This document shows, one piece after another, positions 9,300 through 18,312 of a stretch of DNA of 64,000 bases. A program made the translations under genes and the position numbers. The number at the start of each line of letters is the position of its first letter. The first letter of the stretch is position 1. Source of the stretch: Saprospiraceae bacterium (lineage in GTDB: Bacteria > Bacteroidota > Bacteroidia > Chitinophagales > Saprospiraceae); contig JADJRO010000001.1 in NCBI GenBank assembly GCA_016712145.1, positions 2,666,501 through 2,730,500 of the forward strand, read 5' to 3'. The notes under the pieces are model-generated. The model did no database searches and had not been told where the DNA came from. It worked only from the letters and a program-made list of their open reading frames with translations.

Positions 9300-9548
9300 A
9301 TGAGCATCTTTTGGATTGTAAAAGCAGAATATAAATCTGCCTTTAAAATTAAACTGGTTTTCAATGATGATACTGAAGGGGTCGTTGATTTAAGTAATTC
9401 GTTGAATGGTGTTATTTATGAACCATTAAAGGATTTAGCTTATTTTAAAAAATTCAGTTTGAATAGTTGGACGATCGCATGGCCAAATGGAGCAGATTTT
9501 AAACCTGAATATTTATACAATTTGGCAAGTCACACTCAATTGGTATAA
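9300..9548 (+). CDS. DUF2442 family small protein
   Basis: This 82-aa protein has the DUF2442 pattern: KLVFNDDTEGVVDLSN, then FKKFSLNSWTIAWPNGADFKPEYLY. DUF2442 proteins often sit beside DUF4160 proteins and are suspected toxin-antitoxin-like partners, but no DUF4160 gene is next to it here. The 3' end overlaps the convergent anmK gene by 13 bp. Function is unknown. Confidence 0.75.
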   Translation: MSIFWIVKAEYKSAFKIKLVFNDDTEGVVDLSNSLNGVIYEPLKDLAYFKKFSLNSWTIAWPNGADFKPEYLYNLASHTQLV

Positions 9549-10636
9549 ACATCTCCACTGCAATGATCTTTAATTGCACCTGTTACAGAAGCTAATACAT
9601 TGATTTTTTCATTCCAACGGAGATAGCCTAAGAGTGCAAACAAAATGGCTTCTTTAAAATCAATAAGTTCGTTATTTGGCAGTACATAGTTCAATCCGAT
9701 TATTGAATTTTCTTGTAATTGCTTCATCAAATACTGGTTGTAAGCTCCACCTCCAGTAACCAAACACGTTAATTGTTTTGGATGCGTATTTATTGCTGAA
9801 ATTTCTAGCTGAGTGTGTTGGATGAATTGATTAATTTGAAAACTAATATGTTGAACCGCAGTAGCTAACAAATCTTCTACCTTGTAATTGGTATTTTGAA
9901 TATCAGATAAAAAGTTTAGTTCAAACCATTCACGTCCTAAGCTTTTGGGAGGAGCTTGTGTGTAAAATGGAATGGCATTCCATTTGTTGAGCAGTTCTTT
10001 AAGTATGGTTCCTTTAGTCGCCAACAATCCCTGATTGTCATAGTCTATTTTAATGCGTTGGCATATTGCATTCAAAAGAATATTGCAAGGGCTCAAATCG
10101 CAAGCTCTGCGTTGATTGGAATGATTCCATGAGATATTTGAAAAGCCACCAAGGTTTAAACAATAATTAAATTCAGAGAAAAGGAGTTCATCCCCCATTG
10201 GAACCAAGGGTGCACCTTGTCCGCCCAACATCACATCTTGTTGTCTAAAATTATTTACTACCGGTATTTTTGTCTGTTCAAATAGCTTTTGTCCATTTCC
10301 GATTTGTAAACTGATTTTGTTTTTTGGTTGGTGAAACACGGTATGTCCATGGGATGCAATCAAATGGGCTGATAGGTTTTTTGTTTTAATAAAATCATTT
10401 ACCTTGATTCCAAGCCAGATTCCGTATTCTAGATCTAACATAGCTAATTGGGAATCATTTAGGTGATATGCATTTGAGAGTTTGGATTTCCACTCAGGTG
10501 TATAGGCAAGGGTTTGACTTGCAATTACACGGTAATTTAAACGATTTGTATAAGTAAATTCTACGCAGACTATATCCAATCCATCCATTGAAGTGCCTGA
10601 CATAAGTCCAATAACATTTAGACTTGGAAAATTCAA
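9536..10636 (-). CDS. anmK: Anhydro-N-acetylmuramic acid kinase
   Basis: This 366-aa cytoplasmic enzyme converts 1,6-anhydro-MurNAc from peptidoglycan turnover to MurNAc-6-phosphate using ATP. The N-terminal family signature GLMSGTSMDGLDIV (residues ~10-23) is clear, as are ASHGHTVFHQP, the NLGGFSNISW block and the C-terminal TGGGAYNQYLM loop of the ASKHA fold. Length is typical. It lies 19 bp downstream of the thioredoxin-TPR gene, probably in the same transcript, and overlaps the DUF2442 gene end-to-end by 13 bp. Confidence 0.92.
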   Translation of the reverse strand: MNFPSLNVIGLMSGTSMDGLDIVCVEFTYTNRLNYRVIASQTLAYTPEWKSKLSNAYHLNDSQLAMLDLEYGIWLGIKVNDFIKTKNLSAHLIASHGHTVFHQPKNKISLQIGNGQKLFEQTKIPVVNNFRQQDVMLGGQGAPLVPMGDELLFSEFNYCLNLGGFSNISWNHSNQRRACDLSPCNILLNAICQRIKIDYDNQGLLATKGTILKELLNKWNAIPFYTQAPPKSLGREWFELNFLSDIQNTNYKVEDLLATAVQHISFQINQFIQHTQLEISAINTHPKQLTCLVTGGGAYNQYLMKQLQENSIIGLNYVLPNNELIDFKEAILFALLGYLRWNEKINVLASVTGAIKDHCSGDVYTN

Positions 10637-10655
10637 TCTAAAGAATTTTGCAACA

Positions 10656-11468
10656 TTAATAAATGTTCATATCAAAAAGTTTCCGGTATTCCCTAGTGAC
10701 CGGATGTTGTTTACCTAAAAAATGAAATAAGGCTATACCAACTCTGCGACATAATTCATTTTCAAATTTTGGATCTTTTTGCAAACCCTCAATAATTTGT
10801 TCGATACATCCGGTTAAATTATTAGAGAATAATTCTTGTTTAGCGATTTGCAAAGGGTGTTTTACTTTAGGATTTAACTGAACCCAAGTGGAAATGGTTT
10901 GTAAATCTTCAAGATGATCTATATATTCTTTTAAATCCTTTTTTGCATGCAATCTTTGAATTGCATGTTCCGGATTAAAAAAGATTTCATGTTTTGTTAG
11001 AAGTAATTGTGCTTCTTCATGATCTGGATTTCCCAATAAGAAGAGTTCAAGTTTAGGGATTAATTGCTGATCCGGAAACTGATTTGAATCCTGAATCAGC
11101 GTTTCATAATCATCACTTTGTGCATCAATGGTTTCTGGCAAATTTAATTTTTGAAATTGATCAGCCAACCATTTTTGAACATTGGTTTTCGATTCTGCTC
11201 CGGTAAATTCACCAACCAGTTTACCTTCATAGATCAATTTACAATTGGGAATACTCTGGATTTTAAAATAAGCAGCAATTTCCGGTTCAGTTTCCGTATT
11301 TATTTTAACCAAAGCCCATTTACCCAGGTCTTCTTGTTCAAGTGCTTCTAAAACCGGACCTAAAATTTTGCAGGGGCCACACCATTCTGCCCAAAAATCA
11401 ATCAAAACGGGTTTTTCAAAACTAAGATCAACGACATCGCGTTTAAAATCAAAGGCTGTTTCCTGCAT
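10656..11468 (-). CDS. Thioredoxin-TPR protein (CnoX/YbbN-like)
   Basis: This 270-aa protein has an N-terminal thioredoxin domain (about residues 1-105) with the intact redox motif WCGPC in FWAEWCGPCKILGPV. A TPR-like C-terminal region follows (FLLGNPDHEEAQLLLTKHE, LQKDPKFENELCRRVGIALF). This matches the CnoX/YbbN architecture, in which some members hand oxidatively stressed substrates to GroEL/DnaK; the intact CxxC suggests it is also redox-active. It starts at ATG 11468 and is probably cotranscribed with anmK. Confidence 0.85.
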   Translation of the reverse strand: MQETAFDFKRDVVDLSFEKPVLIDFWAEWCGPCKILGPVLEALEQEDLGKWALVKINTETEPEIAAYFKIQSIPNCKLIYEGKLVGEFTGAESKTNVQKWLADQFQKLNLPETIDAQSDDYETLIQDSNQFPDQQLIPKLELFLLGNPDHEEAQLLLTKHEIFFNPEHAIQRLHAKKDLKEYIDHLEDLQTISTWVQLNPKVKHPLQIAKQELFSNNLTGCIEQIIEGLQKDPKFENELCRRVGIALFHFLGKQHPVTREYRKLFDMNIY

Positions 11469-11648
11469 GGTTTTATTAATTCTTGCTCGAGTTTGAAATG
11501 TGTATTAAGCAATGTAAAGGTCTGCTATTTTTTGTCATTGACCCCAAGGAATTTTAATAAAAAGTATATTTATCGTTTAGAAGTTTTTAACATTTTGGGT
11601 ATGCATAGCTTCCTATGATTTCAGTGTTTTTAAGTACCTTGCCAACGG

Positions 11649-12458
11649 ATGAACTGGACATTTAAAAATATATTGAGTATTGCAGCTACCTTGCTTATTT
11701 TATACTGTGTAGGTGTACTGTCAATCTATATTTTTATCAATGGGATTTTGTTTAAGACAGAGCGTGTCAGTAATTACAAGTTTCAAGCCACAAAATCACT
11801 GGAAGAAGTTACGATCAGTTTACCGGATCAACAGAGCATCCCTGCACTCTTTTTTAAACCCAATGAAAGTGAATCGGGGATCGTTCTGGTATTGCATGGT
11901 GCTGGTGGCAATCTGGATCGGCATCTGGTATTAATTGAACAATTTCAGCAGAGAAACCTTAACGTGTTGATGCCTGAATTCAGAGGGTTTGGAAAGGCAA
12001 AGGGTTCGGTTAATGAGAATACCTTGCAAGAAGATGCATTGGCCAGCATGGATTGGATCCGAAAGCGCTACCGGGAAGATAGTATTATTATTTATGCAAA
12101 AGATTTTTCAGCTTCTTCAGCATGTTATGTAGCCAGTATGTATCCATGTCGTTTATTGATATTGGAGGATCCTGTTTTTTCATTACGAAGCTGGATGCGA
12201 GATCGCTTCAATGCACTGATTCTCCCTTATGAATTGAAATATGATTTTACAATTGCAGATGTATTGCCAAACAGTTTAGTCCCAGTTTATATTTTAAGAC
12301 CTCAGGGTAGCAGCAATTGCAATGCTAAAGATGCAATTAAAATGCAACACCTCTTAAAAGATCCAAATGGATTGATTCAATTTGAAAAAACCAAGGGTCA
12401 GCCGATTTATGAACTTGAACAATACCAACAGTTGATGGATCAATTATTAAGTTTTTAA
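11649..12458 (+). CDS. Membrane-anchored alpha/beta hydrolase
   Basis: This 269-aa protein has one N-terminal membrane helix (about residues 10-32) and an alpha/beta-hydrolase domain: the oxyanion-region motif LVLHGAGGNLDRH, then LMPEFRGFGKAKGS typical of BEM46/YfhR-like hydrolases. The nucleophile elbow appears as YAKDFSASSACYVAS, which departs from GxSxG (DFSAS), so activity is uncertain. Near the end no catalytic His in the usual GH motif is obvious. It is followed 6 bp later by trmB. It may be a degenerate hydrolase. Confidence 0.65.
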   Translation: MNWTFKNILSIAATLLILYCVGVLSIYIFINGILFKTERVSNYKFQATKSLEEVTISLPDQQSIPALFFKPNESESGIVLVLHGAGGNLDRHLVLIEQFQQRNLNVLMPEFRGFGKAKGSVNENTLQEDALASMDWIRKRYREDSIIIYAKDFSASSACYVASMYPCRLLILEDPVFSLRSWMRDRFNALILPYELKYDFTIADVLPNSLVPVYILRPQGSSNCNAKDAIKMQHLLKDPNGLIQFEKTKGQPIYELEQYQQLMDQLLSF

Positions 12459-12464
12459 TTTACT

Positions 12465-13163
12465 ATGAGCAAGCGTAATAAGCTGTTAAAATTTTCTGAG
12501 AATTTATCTTTTCCTAATGTATTTGAAAATTTCAGTTTCAAAGAAGTGCAATTATACCAAAATGTCAATCAAAAAGTTGATTTTAAAGCTTGCTGGAATT
12601 CAAATTATTTTAAGAGGAACTGTCCACTTGTATTGGAGTTGGCATGTGGTGGAGGAGAATATTGTATTGGAATGGCACAGCTGAATCCGGAACGCAATTA
12701 TATAGGTATCGATATCAAAGGGGCACGTATTTGGCGAGGTGCTAAGAATTCTATTCAAAAAAATCTTTCTAATATTGCTTTTGTACGAACTAAAATTGAA
12801 TTGATTTCTAATTTTTTTGGATCTGAGGAGGTAGATGAAATTTGGATTACATTTCCGGATCCGTTTTTAAAAAATAGCAAATCAATAAAAAGACTGACTT
12901 CTGATTTTTTTCTTGATATCTATTAAAAAATATTGAAGCCTAATGCAACGCTTCATTTAAAAACAGATGATCAAACTTTGTATGAATTTACTTTAGAGGT
13001 ATTGAAAAACCGCACGGATTATAAAATTTTGGAACATTTTAATGATATTTATAAGCTAACCGAAATTCCAGCCATCCTGCAGCTTAAAACACATTATGAA
13101 ATGAAACATCTGGAAGATGGGCGGCTTATAAAATATATTCAATTTCAGAGTATTAAAAAGTAA
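12465..13163 (+). pseudogene. trmB: tRNA (guanine-N7-)-methyltransferase, interrupted by an in-frame TAA
   Basis: The two pieces 12465-12926 and 12927-13163 lie in the same frame and are separated only by the TAA at 12924-12926. The N-terminal part has the SAM-binding block LELACGGGEYCIGMAQ, YIGIDIKGARIWRGA and the catalytic EIWITFPDP. The C-terminal part resumes with KILKPNATLHLKTDDQTLYE and ends with the family-typical KTHYEMKHLEDGRLIKYI. TrmB makes m7G46 in tRNA. Restoring a sense codon at the stop (for example AAA) gives a normal ~232-aa enzyme. Nonsense mutation and sequencing error are both possible. Confidence 0.85.
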
Positions 13164-13165
13164 CT

Positions 13166-13510
13166 ATGGCATATGATGAATCCTTAGCAGAGAGAATTCA
13201 AATTTCATTGGATCAACACGCTGTAAACTATCAAGCAAAAAAAATGATGGGGGGACTGTGTTTTATGGTCAATGATAAAATGTGCCTAGGGATCGTAAAA
13301 AATGAATTGATGTGTCGGATTGATCCTGAGCAAGAGCCTATTTTGTTAAAAAAATCTGGTGTTCGTCCGATGGATTTTACAGGCAAACCAATGAAGGGAT
13401 ATCTATTTGTACATCCTTCGGCAGTCGATCAAGATCAAGACTTGATATTTTGGATTCAAACCTGTCTCGATTTTAATCCAAGCGCAAAGGCATCAAAAAA
13501 AAGAAATTAA
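13166..13510 (+). CDS. TfoX/Sxy N-terminal domain protein
   Basis: This 114-aa protein matches the TfoX_N family: MAYDESLAERIQ, KKMMGGLCFMVNDKMCLGIV, LMCRIDPE and the C-terminal GYLFVHPS block. Stand-alone TfoX_N proteins are common in Bacteroidota and have no proven role; the link to competence comes from larger proteobacterial Sxy proteins. The gene starts 2 bp after the trmB stop, suggesting cotranscription with the hydrolase and trmB. The basic Ser/Lys tail is probably disordered. Confidence 0.85.
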   Translation: MAYDESLAERIQISLDQHAVNYQAKKMMGGLCFMVNDKMCLGIVKNELMCRIDPEQEPILLKKSGVRPMDFTGKPMKGYLFVHPSAVDQDQDLIFWIQTCLDFNPSAKASKKRN

Positions 13511-13519
13511 CTCCTGGTA

Positions 13520-14020
13520 TTAGCGAATCATTTTTTTGAATGAAAAGCGCATAATTACAATGGCTCCAATCAAGAATAGCAACACATAATAGAAAGGCAC
13601 AAAACTGATTGCATAAAGATGTGTTCGGTCAATAACCCACATCAGACTGAATACAATTCCAATGATCCACATCAAATTTCCGAGTCGATCGAAACCAGGG
13701 ATATAATCTAAATCAACATTTCGTTTTATTATGTACAATGTTAAAATCATCATAAAAACTGGTAATACTTGCAATAATAAATCTGTTTCAAGGATGCTTC
13801 TTTTTCAAACAAAAGAAATACACATTAAGGGTAATAGAAAAATTCCTGGAATACAAACTGCATAAATAATTCCGGATAAAAAAGTATTCCAGGGTGGCAT
13901 TTGCAGATCTTTTCCTGCGACCGCACAGATCAATAAGGTCAACAAGAAGAACAATCCAAAATAATACAAAATGAACATGGGCTTCAATTGGACCCATTCG
14001 AAGAATTGTTGTAAAGTCAT
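13520..14020 (-). pseudogene. Small four-helix membrane protein interrupted by an in-frame TGA
   Basis: Two membrane-protein pieces, 13805-14020 (MTLQQFFEWVQLKPMFILYY, LSGIIYAVCIPGIFLL) and 13520-13774 (QVLPVFMMILTLYIIKRN, GNLMWIIGIVFSLMWVIDR), are in the same frame. Between them a TGA at 13805-13807 is followed by KRSILETDLLL. Together they would make a ~165-aa protein with four or five helices. It starts 10 bp after the sucB stop on the same strand, so it probably belongs to that transcript. I do not recognise the family. Two separate small proteins are less likely, since the open frame bridges the gap. Confidence 0.55.
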
Positions 14021-14030
14021 TCCAGTTGGA

Positions 14031-15245
14031 TTAAATTTCTAAAAATAATTTCACAGGATCTTCCAATAAATCTTTTAATTTCACTAAAAAAGTAACTGAA
14101 GACGAACCATCTATAACCCGATGATCATAAGACATTGCTAAATACATCATGGGTCGAATCACTACCTGATTATTGATTGCTATTGGCCGGTCTTTAATGC
14201 TGTGCATGCCTAAAATTGCAGACTGGGGCTCGTTGATTATTGGAGTGCTCATCAAGGAACCAAAAATACCTCCATTGGTTATTGTAAAGGTACCACCACT
14301 CATTTCATCTAAACTCAATTTATTATTGCGAGCTTTTTCCGCAAGGTTTTTTAATTGTAATTCTATTTCATAAAATTTTAAAGATTCTACATTGCGAATG
14401 GGTGGAACCACTAAACCATTAGGTGTTGAGATTGCAATGGAAATATCCGTAAAATCATGGTAAATTAAATCTTCACCAACTAGTTGAGCATTTACCTCAG
14501 GCATTTGTAATAATACAGCACTACAGGCTTTAGCAAATAAGGACATGAATCCGATTTTAACCCCATAGCGTTTTAGATATTCTTCATTGTATCGACTGCG
14601 CAATTCCATCAAGGCCGTCATGTCCACTTCATTAAAAGTTGTTAACATGGCAGTTTCATTTTTTGCAGCCACTAAATGTTTTGCAATGCTGCGCCTCATG
14701 CGTGACATCTTAACTACCCTAGTATTTCTGGAAAACAAAGCAGGATTTGTCAGGATGTTGGAACTAATTTTTTCAGCTTTTTGTTTAGACTCCAGACCCT
14801 GAATAACAGCGGCTTTGGTTATGCGCCCGTCTTTACCGCTAGGCTGAATTTGTTCGGTTTTTAAATTGTTTTCCTCCATCATTTTGGCTGCCGAAGGAGA
14901 TGCAAGTCCTTTTGCATAATGCGAGGATTCTGCTTTTGGATCTTTAGGCAATTCAGTTTTAACTGCTTTTTTCTCAATTTCCGGTAAAGAGATGGATTCG
15001 TTTAGTACACTTGTATCAATTTGTGCAACCAAAGCACCAATTTTTAAATCTTCGCCTTCCTTGGCTTTGTGAATTAATCGTCCGCTGGCTTCTGATGGAA
15101 ATTCGAGAGTGGCTTTATCGGATTCAAATTCGCACAATGCTTCATCGAGATTTACGATGCTGTTATCTGCTTTTAGCCATTTAGAAAGGGTCACTTCTGA
15201 AATGGATTCTCCAATTGCGGGTACCCTAAGGTCAATAAGACTCAT
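14031..15245 (-). CDS. sucB: Dihydrolipoyllysine-residue succinyltransferase (2-oxoglutarate dehydrogenase E2)
   Basis: This 404-aa protein begins with a lipoyl domain (residues ~1-77) carrying the lipoylation site in FESDKATLEF. A peripheral subunit-binding domain follows (ASPSAAKMMEEN...GKDGRITKAAV, about 113-150), then the catalytic acyltransferase core with FGSLMSTPIINEPQSAILG and the active-site SYDHRVIDGSSSV near the C-terminus. It carries succinyl groups between E1 and E3 in the TCA cycle. No odhA lies next to it here. A -7 box (15261-15268) precedes ATG 15245. The GFMSLF and NEVDMT features favour OdhB over pyruvate E2. Confidence 0.9.
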   Translation of the reverse strand: MSLIDLRVPAIGESISEVTLSKWLKADNSIVNLDEALCEFESDKATLEFPSEASGRLIHKAKEGEDLKIGALVAQIDTSVLNESISLPEIEKKAVKTELPKDPKAESSHYAKGLASPSAAKMMEENNLKTEQIQPSGKDGRITKAAVIQGLESKQKAEKISSNILTNPALFSRNTRVVKMSRMRRSIAKHLVAAKNETAMLTTFNEVDMTALMELRSRYNEEYLKRYGVKIGFMSLFAKACSAVLLQMPEVNAQLVGEDLIYHDFTDISIAISTPNGLVVPPIRNVESLKFYEIELQLKNLAEKARNNKLSLDEMSGGTFTITNGGIFGSLMSTPIINEPQSAILGMHSIKDRPIAINNQVVIRPMMYLAMSYDHRVIDGSSSVTFLVKLKDLLEDPVKLFLEI

Positions 15246-15260
15246 TTTTTAAATTGTACT

Positions 15261-15268
15261 CAAAGGTA
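15261..15268 (-). promoter_or_regulatory. Candidate -7 box of sucB
   Basis: TACCTTTG on the minus strand fits TAnnTTTG and ends 16 bp before the sucB start codon. No clear -33 TTTG was found at the right distance. Confidence 0.45.
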
Positions 15269-15307
15269 TTTCAATTTGAGCAAGAAAAAACCAAGGTTTA
15301 GATCGGT

Positions 15308-16390
15308 CTAAAATTCATTTAAATAACGAGGAAGCAAGTCGGGAAATTTTTCCGGCGGACAAGCAAAACAAGGAATGCCTAAAGCAGACAGGTTTTTTGC
15401 AATTTGTAAATCGTAATCTGGAGTCCCTTCATCACTTAAACTTAGTAAGCTTATAATTTTGCTTCCACCTTGTAGAATTTGCTGGCAAGTTGCATACAGT
15501 TCATTTTTATTTCCATATTCATACAAATCGCTGATCAAAAAAATAATGCATTCCTTTACATTTCGGATCTGTTGTTGTGTGTATTGCATGGCTCGAGCAA
15601 TATCGGTTCCACCGCCACAAGGAACACTGAATAGAATATCTACCGGATCCTGGTATGCATTTGTTAGATCAGTAATTTCAGTATCAAAGAAAATCAAATG
15701 GGTTTGGATACTTTTCAAAGAAGCTAGAATCGAACCGCTTATGGAAGCATAGATCATGCTTTGAACCATTGATTCAGATTTATCAACCAATAAAATAATT
15801 TGAGGAAGTTGGTGTGTTTTTTTAAAACCAAACCATTTATCTGGAATGATGGTATTAACTTCTGGCCGGTAATTTTTTAAATTGCGGTAGATGGTTTTTT
15901 TCCAATCAATTTGACTGTTATTCGGGTCACCCGCTTTAGAATGGAGTCGAACGGCTCTTTGTACGGCAAGGTGTAGCCTGGATTTTAATTTTTTTTCAAT
16001 TTCACGAACTAATTTTAGCACGAGTGATTTTGCAGCTGCCTTACTTTTATCAGGCATAAGTTGCTGTAATTGTAAGATAGCAGCTACTAATTCTAAAGAA
16101 GGTTCAATTTTTTCTAAAAGTTCAGGTTCGAGCAACATTTCCTGAATTCCTTGCCGGGTCAGAGCATCTTCCTGCAAGATTTGGACGATATCGGATGGAA
16201 ATTTAAGTCGAATGGCATCCAACCATTTGCGGATTTTATGACTTGAACGACCAAAACCAGGTTTTTTAGTAGTTCCGTAAATGGCATTTAAGAGTTCATC
16301 CGCTTCATCTTGAGAATTATTTAATACAATGGCATCCTCTGGATCTGAATCCGAGCCTAAAACTAATTTCCACCTTGAAAGATCCCGCAT
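15308..16390 (-). CDS. VWA domain protein (CoxE-like)
   Basis: The product is 360 aa. The N-terminal ~190 residues are helical and charged; the C-terminal half is a von Willebrand A domain with a recognisable metal-ion-dependent adhesion site: DKSES (ILLVDKSESMVQSM), the conserved Thr in GGGTDIARAMQY and the Asp in FLISDLYEYG. Cytoplasmic VWA proteins of this kind usually act with a MoxR-type AAA ATPase in metal insertion or complex assembly, but no such gene is adjacent. It is divergent from the LtaS-like gene with 52 bp between the starts. Confidence 0.8.
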   Translation of the reverse strand: MRDLSRWKLVLGSDSDPEDAIVLNNSQDEADELLNAIYGTTKKPGFGRSSHKIRKWLDAIRLKFPSDIVQILQEDALTRQGIQEMLLEPELLEKIEPSLELVAAILQLQQLMPDKSKAAAKSLVLKLVREIEKKLKSRLHLAVQRAVRLHSKAGDPNNSQIDWKKTIYRNLKNYRPEVNTIIPDKWFGFKKTHQLPQIILLVDKSESMVQSMIYASISGSILASLKSIQTHLIFFDTEITDLTNAYQDPVDILFSVPCGGGTDIARAMQYTQQQIRNVKECIIFLISDLYEYGNKNELYATCQQILQGGSKIISLLSLSDEGTPDYDLQIAKNLSALGIPCFACPPEKFPDLLPRYLNEF

Positions 16391-16409
16391 TTATTGGATG
16401 TAAAAATAA

Positions 16410-16417
16410 TACTTTTG
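16410..16417 (+). promoter_or_regulatory. Candidate -7 box of the LtaS-like gene
   Basis: TACTTTTG fits TAnnTTTG and lies 25 bp before ATG 16443 in the short divergent intergenic region. No well-spaced -33 element was seen. Confidence 0.4.
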
Positions 16418-16442
16418 CACCAGCCAAATTCCGGCCAGACAC

Positions 16443-18254
16443 ATGAAAAATTATTTCCAGTTTATTATTCGATTTTATGGCTTCTGGCTTATCTTTTTTG
16501 GTGTATTGCGTAGCTATTTTATCGTATTTCAACATTTTTTTGGATATCGTTTGACTGCAAATGAATTCGTGGGTTCCATGTTTTATGGTTTGTATATGGA
16601 TTTGGCCTTTGCTTCATTTATTGTTGCAATTCCATTTTTAATTTATTTTATTAATAAATGGATTCCTTATCGAACTTTTTTATATTGGTATTCAACCGTA
16701 TTGATTGCAATTATTGCAGGGATATATGCTGGAGATATCAGTTTATACCGGGAATGGGGATTTCGTTTAGATAAGACCGCGTTTAGTTATTTAGATAAAT
16801 TCCAGGAAGCAGGCAGTTTCGTATCTGTATTTAATATTCTCTTGGTAGTTTGTTTCTTTTGTTTAATAGCTTTCACTGGCACATTGCTGTTTCAGAAAAT
16901 TTTCACCATCCGAAAATTTGAATTGAAATCACCGAGTATCTGGTTGCATTTAATTTTATTGCCAGCTTTAATTATCCCAATGCGGGGCGGATTGGGAATC
17001 ATTCCTATGAATCCTGGGAAAGTTTATTTCAGCACCAATCCTTTTGCCAATCATTGTGCCTTAAATACCTGTTGGAATTTAGCATATAGTTTTTCACAAG
17101 CCCGGAAAGTAAATGCACGTTTGCATTTTATGGAGGATGCAGAAATGAATCAACTCTTTGATTCCTGGAGATTGCAAAAAGACAATCCAGAACCACGTAT
17201 TTTAAAAAAGAAGCGGCCTAAAATTTTATTTTTTCTTCTAGAAAGCTTTACAGCTAAAATGATTGGCGCAAATTACAAAGACCAGGAAATTACACCCAGA
17301 TTAAATGAATGGTTTAAACGGGGAATGTATTTCAAAAATGCATACAGTACCGGTGATCGAACAGAAATCGGTTTGGCATGTGCCTTGAGTGGATTTCCAG
17401 CACAGCCACAGTCGTCGATCGTTCACCATCCTAGAAAAACAGAAAAACTACCTTCACTGATTCGTTCACTTAAAAACGAACAGTACACTACCAGTTTCTA
17501 CTATGGTGGGGATATCAGTTTTGCTAGCATGAACAGTTATTTATACAATTGTGGGATCGATGCAATTATTGATAAAACCCATTTTCCAAAAGAAAGCTAC
17601 AATGCCAAATGGGGTGTGCACGATCATATTTTATTTCAGCGATTGTTTGCGGATATTATTGCGGATACCAGTCTTTTTTTAAAATTGTGTTTGAGTTTAA
17701 GCAGTCATCCTCCTTATGATATTCCAGAATCCAGAACCTGGTTTGAAACAAAGGAAGAAGTACAATTTTTAAATACAGCGCATTATACAGATAAATATGT
17801 TGGAGCAATTTTAGATAGTTTATCGCAACGTCCAATTTGGGATGATTTGCTGGTGATTCTGGTAGCAGATCATGGATGTCGCTTTCCTGGAAACAGTGCA
17901 TACCATATTCCTGAAAAGTTTCATATCCCAATGTGGTTTGGGGGCGGAGCGGTTGCATTTGACAGTACGAGTGAAACCATCGTGAGTCAGAATGATATTG
18001 CTGCAAGCTTATTGGGTGAACTAAATATCAACAATGAGGCTTTTGAATTTAGTCGCAATTTTTTTTCTGCTGATTACAAGCCGTCTGCTTATTATGCATA
18101 CAACAATGGATTTGGATGGATAGAACCATCCGGTACAAGAGTTTTCTCTAATGATAAAATGGAAATTATTTTAACAGAAGGAAGCCCTCAAACGGAGTTT
18201 AATACAGCAAAAGCATTTTTACAAAAAGTACTGACTGTTTTTGAAAGTAAGTAA
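16443..18254 (+). CDS. LTA synthase-like membrane phosphoglycerol/phosphoethanolamine transferase
   Basis: This 603-aa protein has five N-terminal membrane helices (within residues 1-190) and a C-terminal extracytoplasmic sulfatase-fold domain. The metal and catalytic residues of the LtaS/MdoB superfamily can be seen: Glu in FFLLESFTAKMIG, the nucleophilic Thr in STGDRTEIGLA, a His-rich stretch (LSSHPPYDIPE) and VADHGCRFPG. In Gram-negative bacteria such enzymes decorate periplasmic glucans, lipid A or capsule with phosphoglycerol or similar groups; the acceptor here is unknown. No osmoregulated-glucan genes are nearby. The length matches the family. Confidence 0.85.
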   Translation: MKNYFQFIIRFYGFWLIFFGVLRSYFIVFQHFFGYRLTANEFVGSMFYGLYMDLAFASFIVAIPFLIYFINKWIPYRTFLYWYSTVLIAIIAGIYAGDISLYREWGFRLDKTAFSYLDKFQEAGSFVSVFNILLVVCFFCLIAFTGTLLFQKIFTIRKFELKSPSIWLHLILLPALIIPMRGGLGIIPMNPGKVYFSTNPFANHCALNTCWNLAYSFSQARKVNARLHFMEDAEMNQLFDSWRLQKDNPEPRILKKKRPKILFFLLESFTAKMIGANYKDQEITPRLNEWFKRGMYFKNAYSTGDRTEIGLACALSGFPAQPQSSIVHHPRKTEKLPSLIRSLKNEQYTTSFYYGGDISFASMNSYLYNCGIDAIIDKTHFPKESYNAKWGVHDHILFQRLFADIIADTSLFLKLCLSLSSHPPYDIPESRTWFETKEEVQFLNTAHYTDKYVGAILDSLSQRPIWDDLLVILVADHGCRFPGNSAYHIPEKFHIPMWFGGGAVAFDSTSETIVSQNDIAASLLGELNINNEAFEFSRNFFSADYKPSAYYAYNNGFGWIEPSGTRVFSNDKMEIILTEGSPQTEFNTAKAFLQKVLTVFESK

Positions 18255-18312
18255 CATTCGATTTGTTTTATAATATAGCCAGTAAACAAAACGAAAAGAG
18301 TTATAATGTCTC

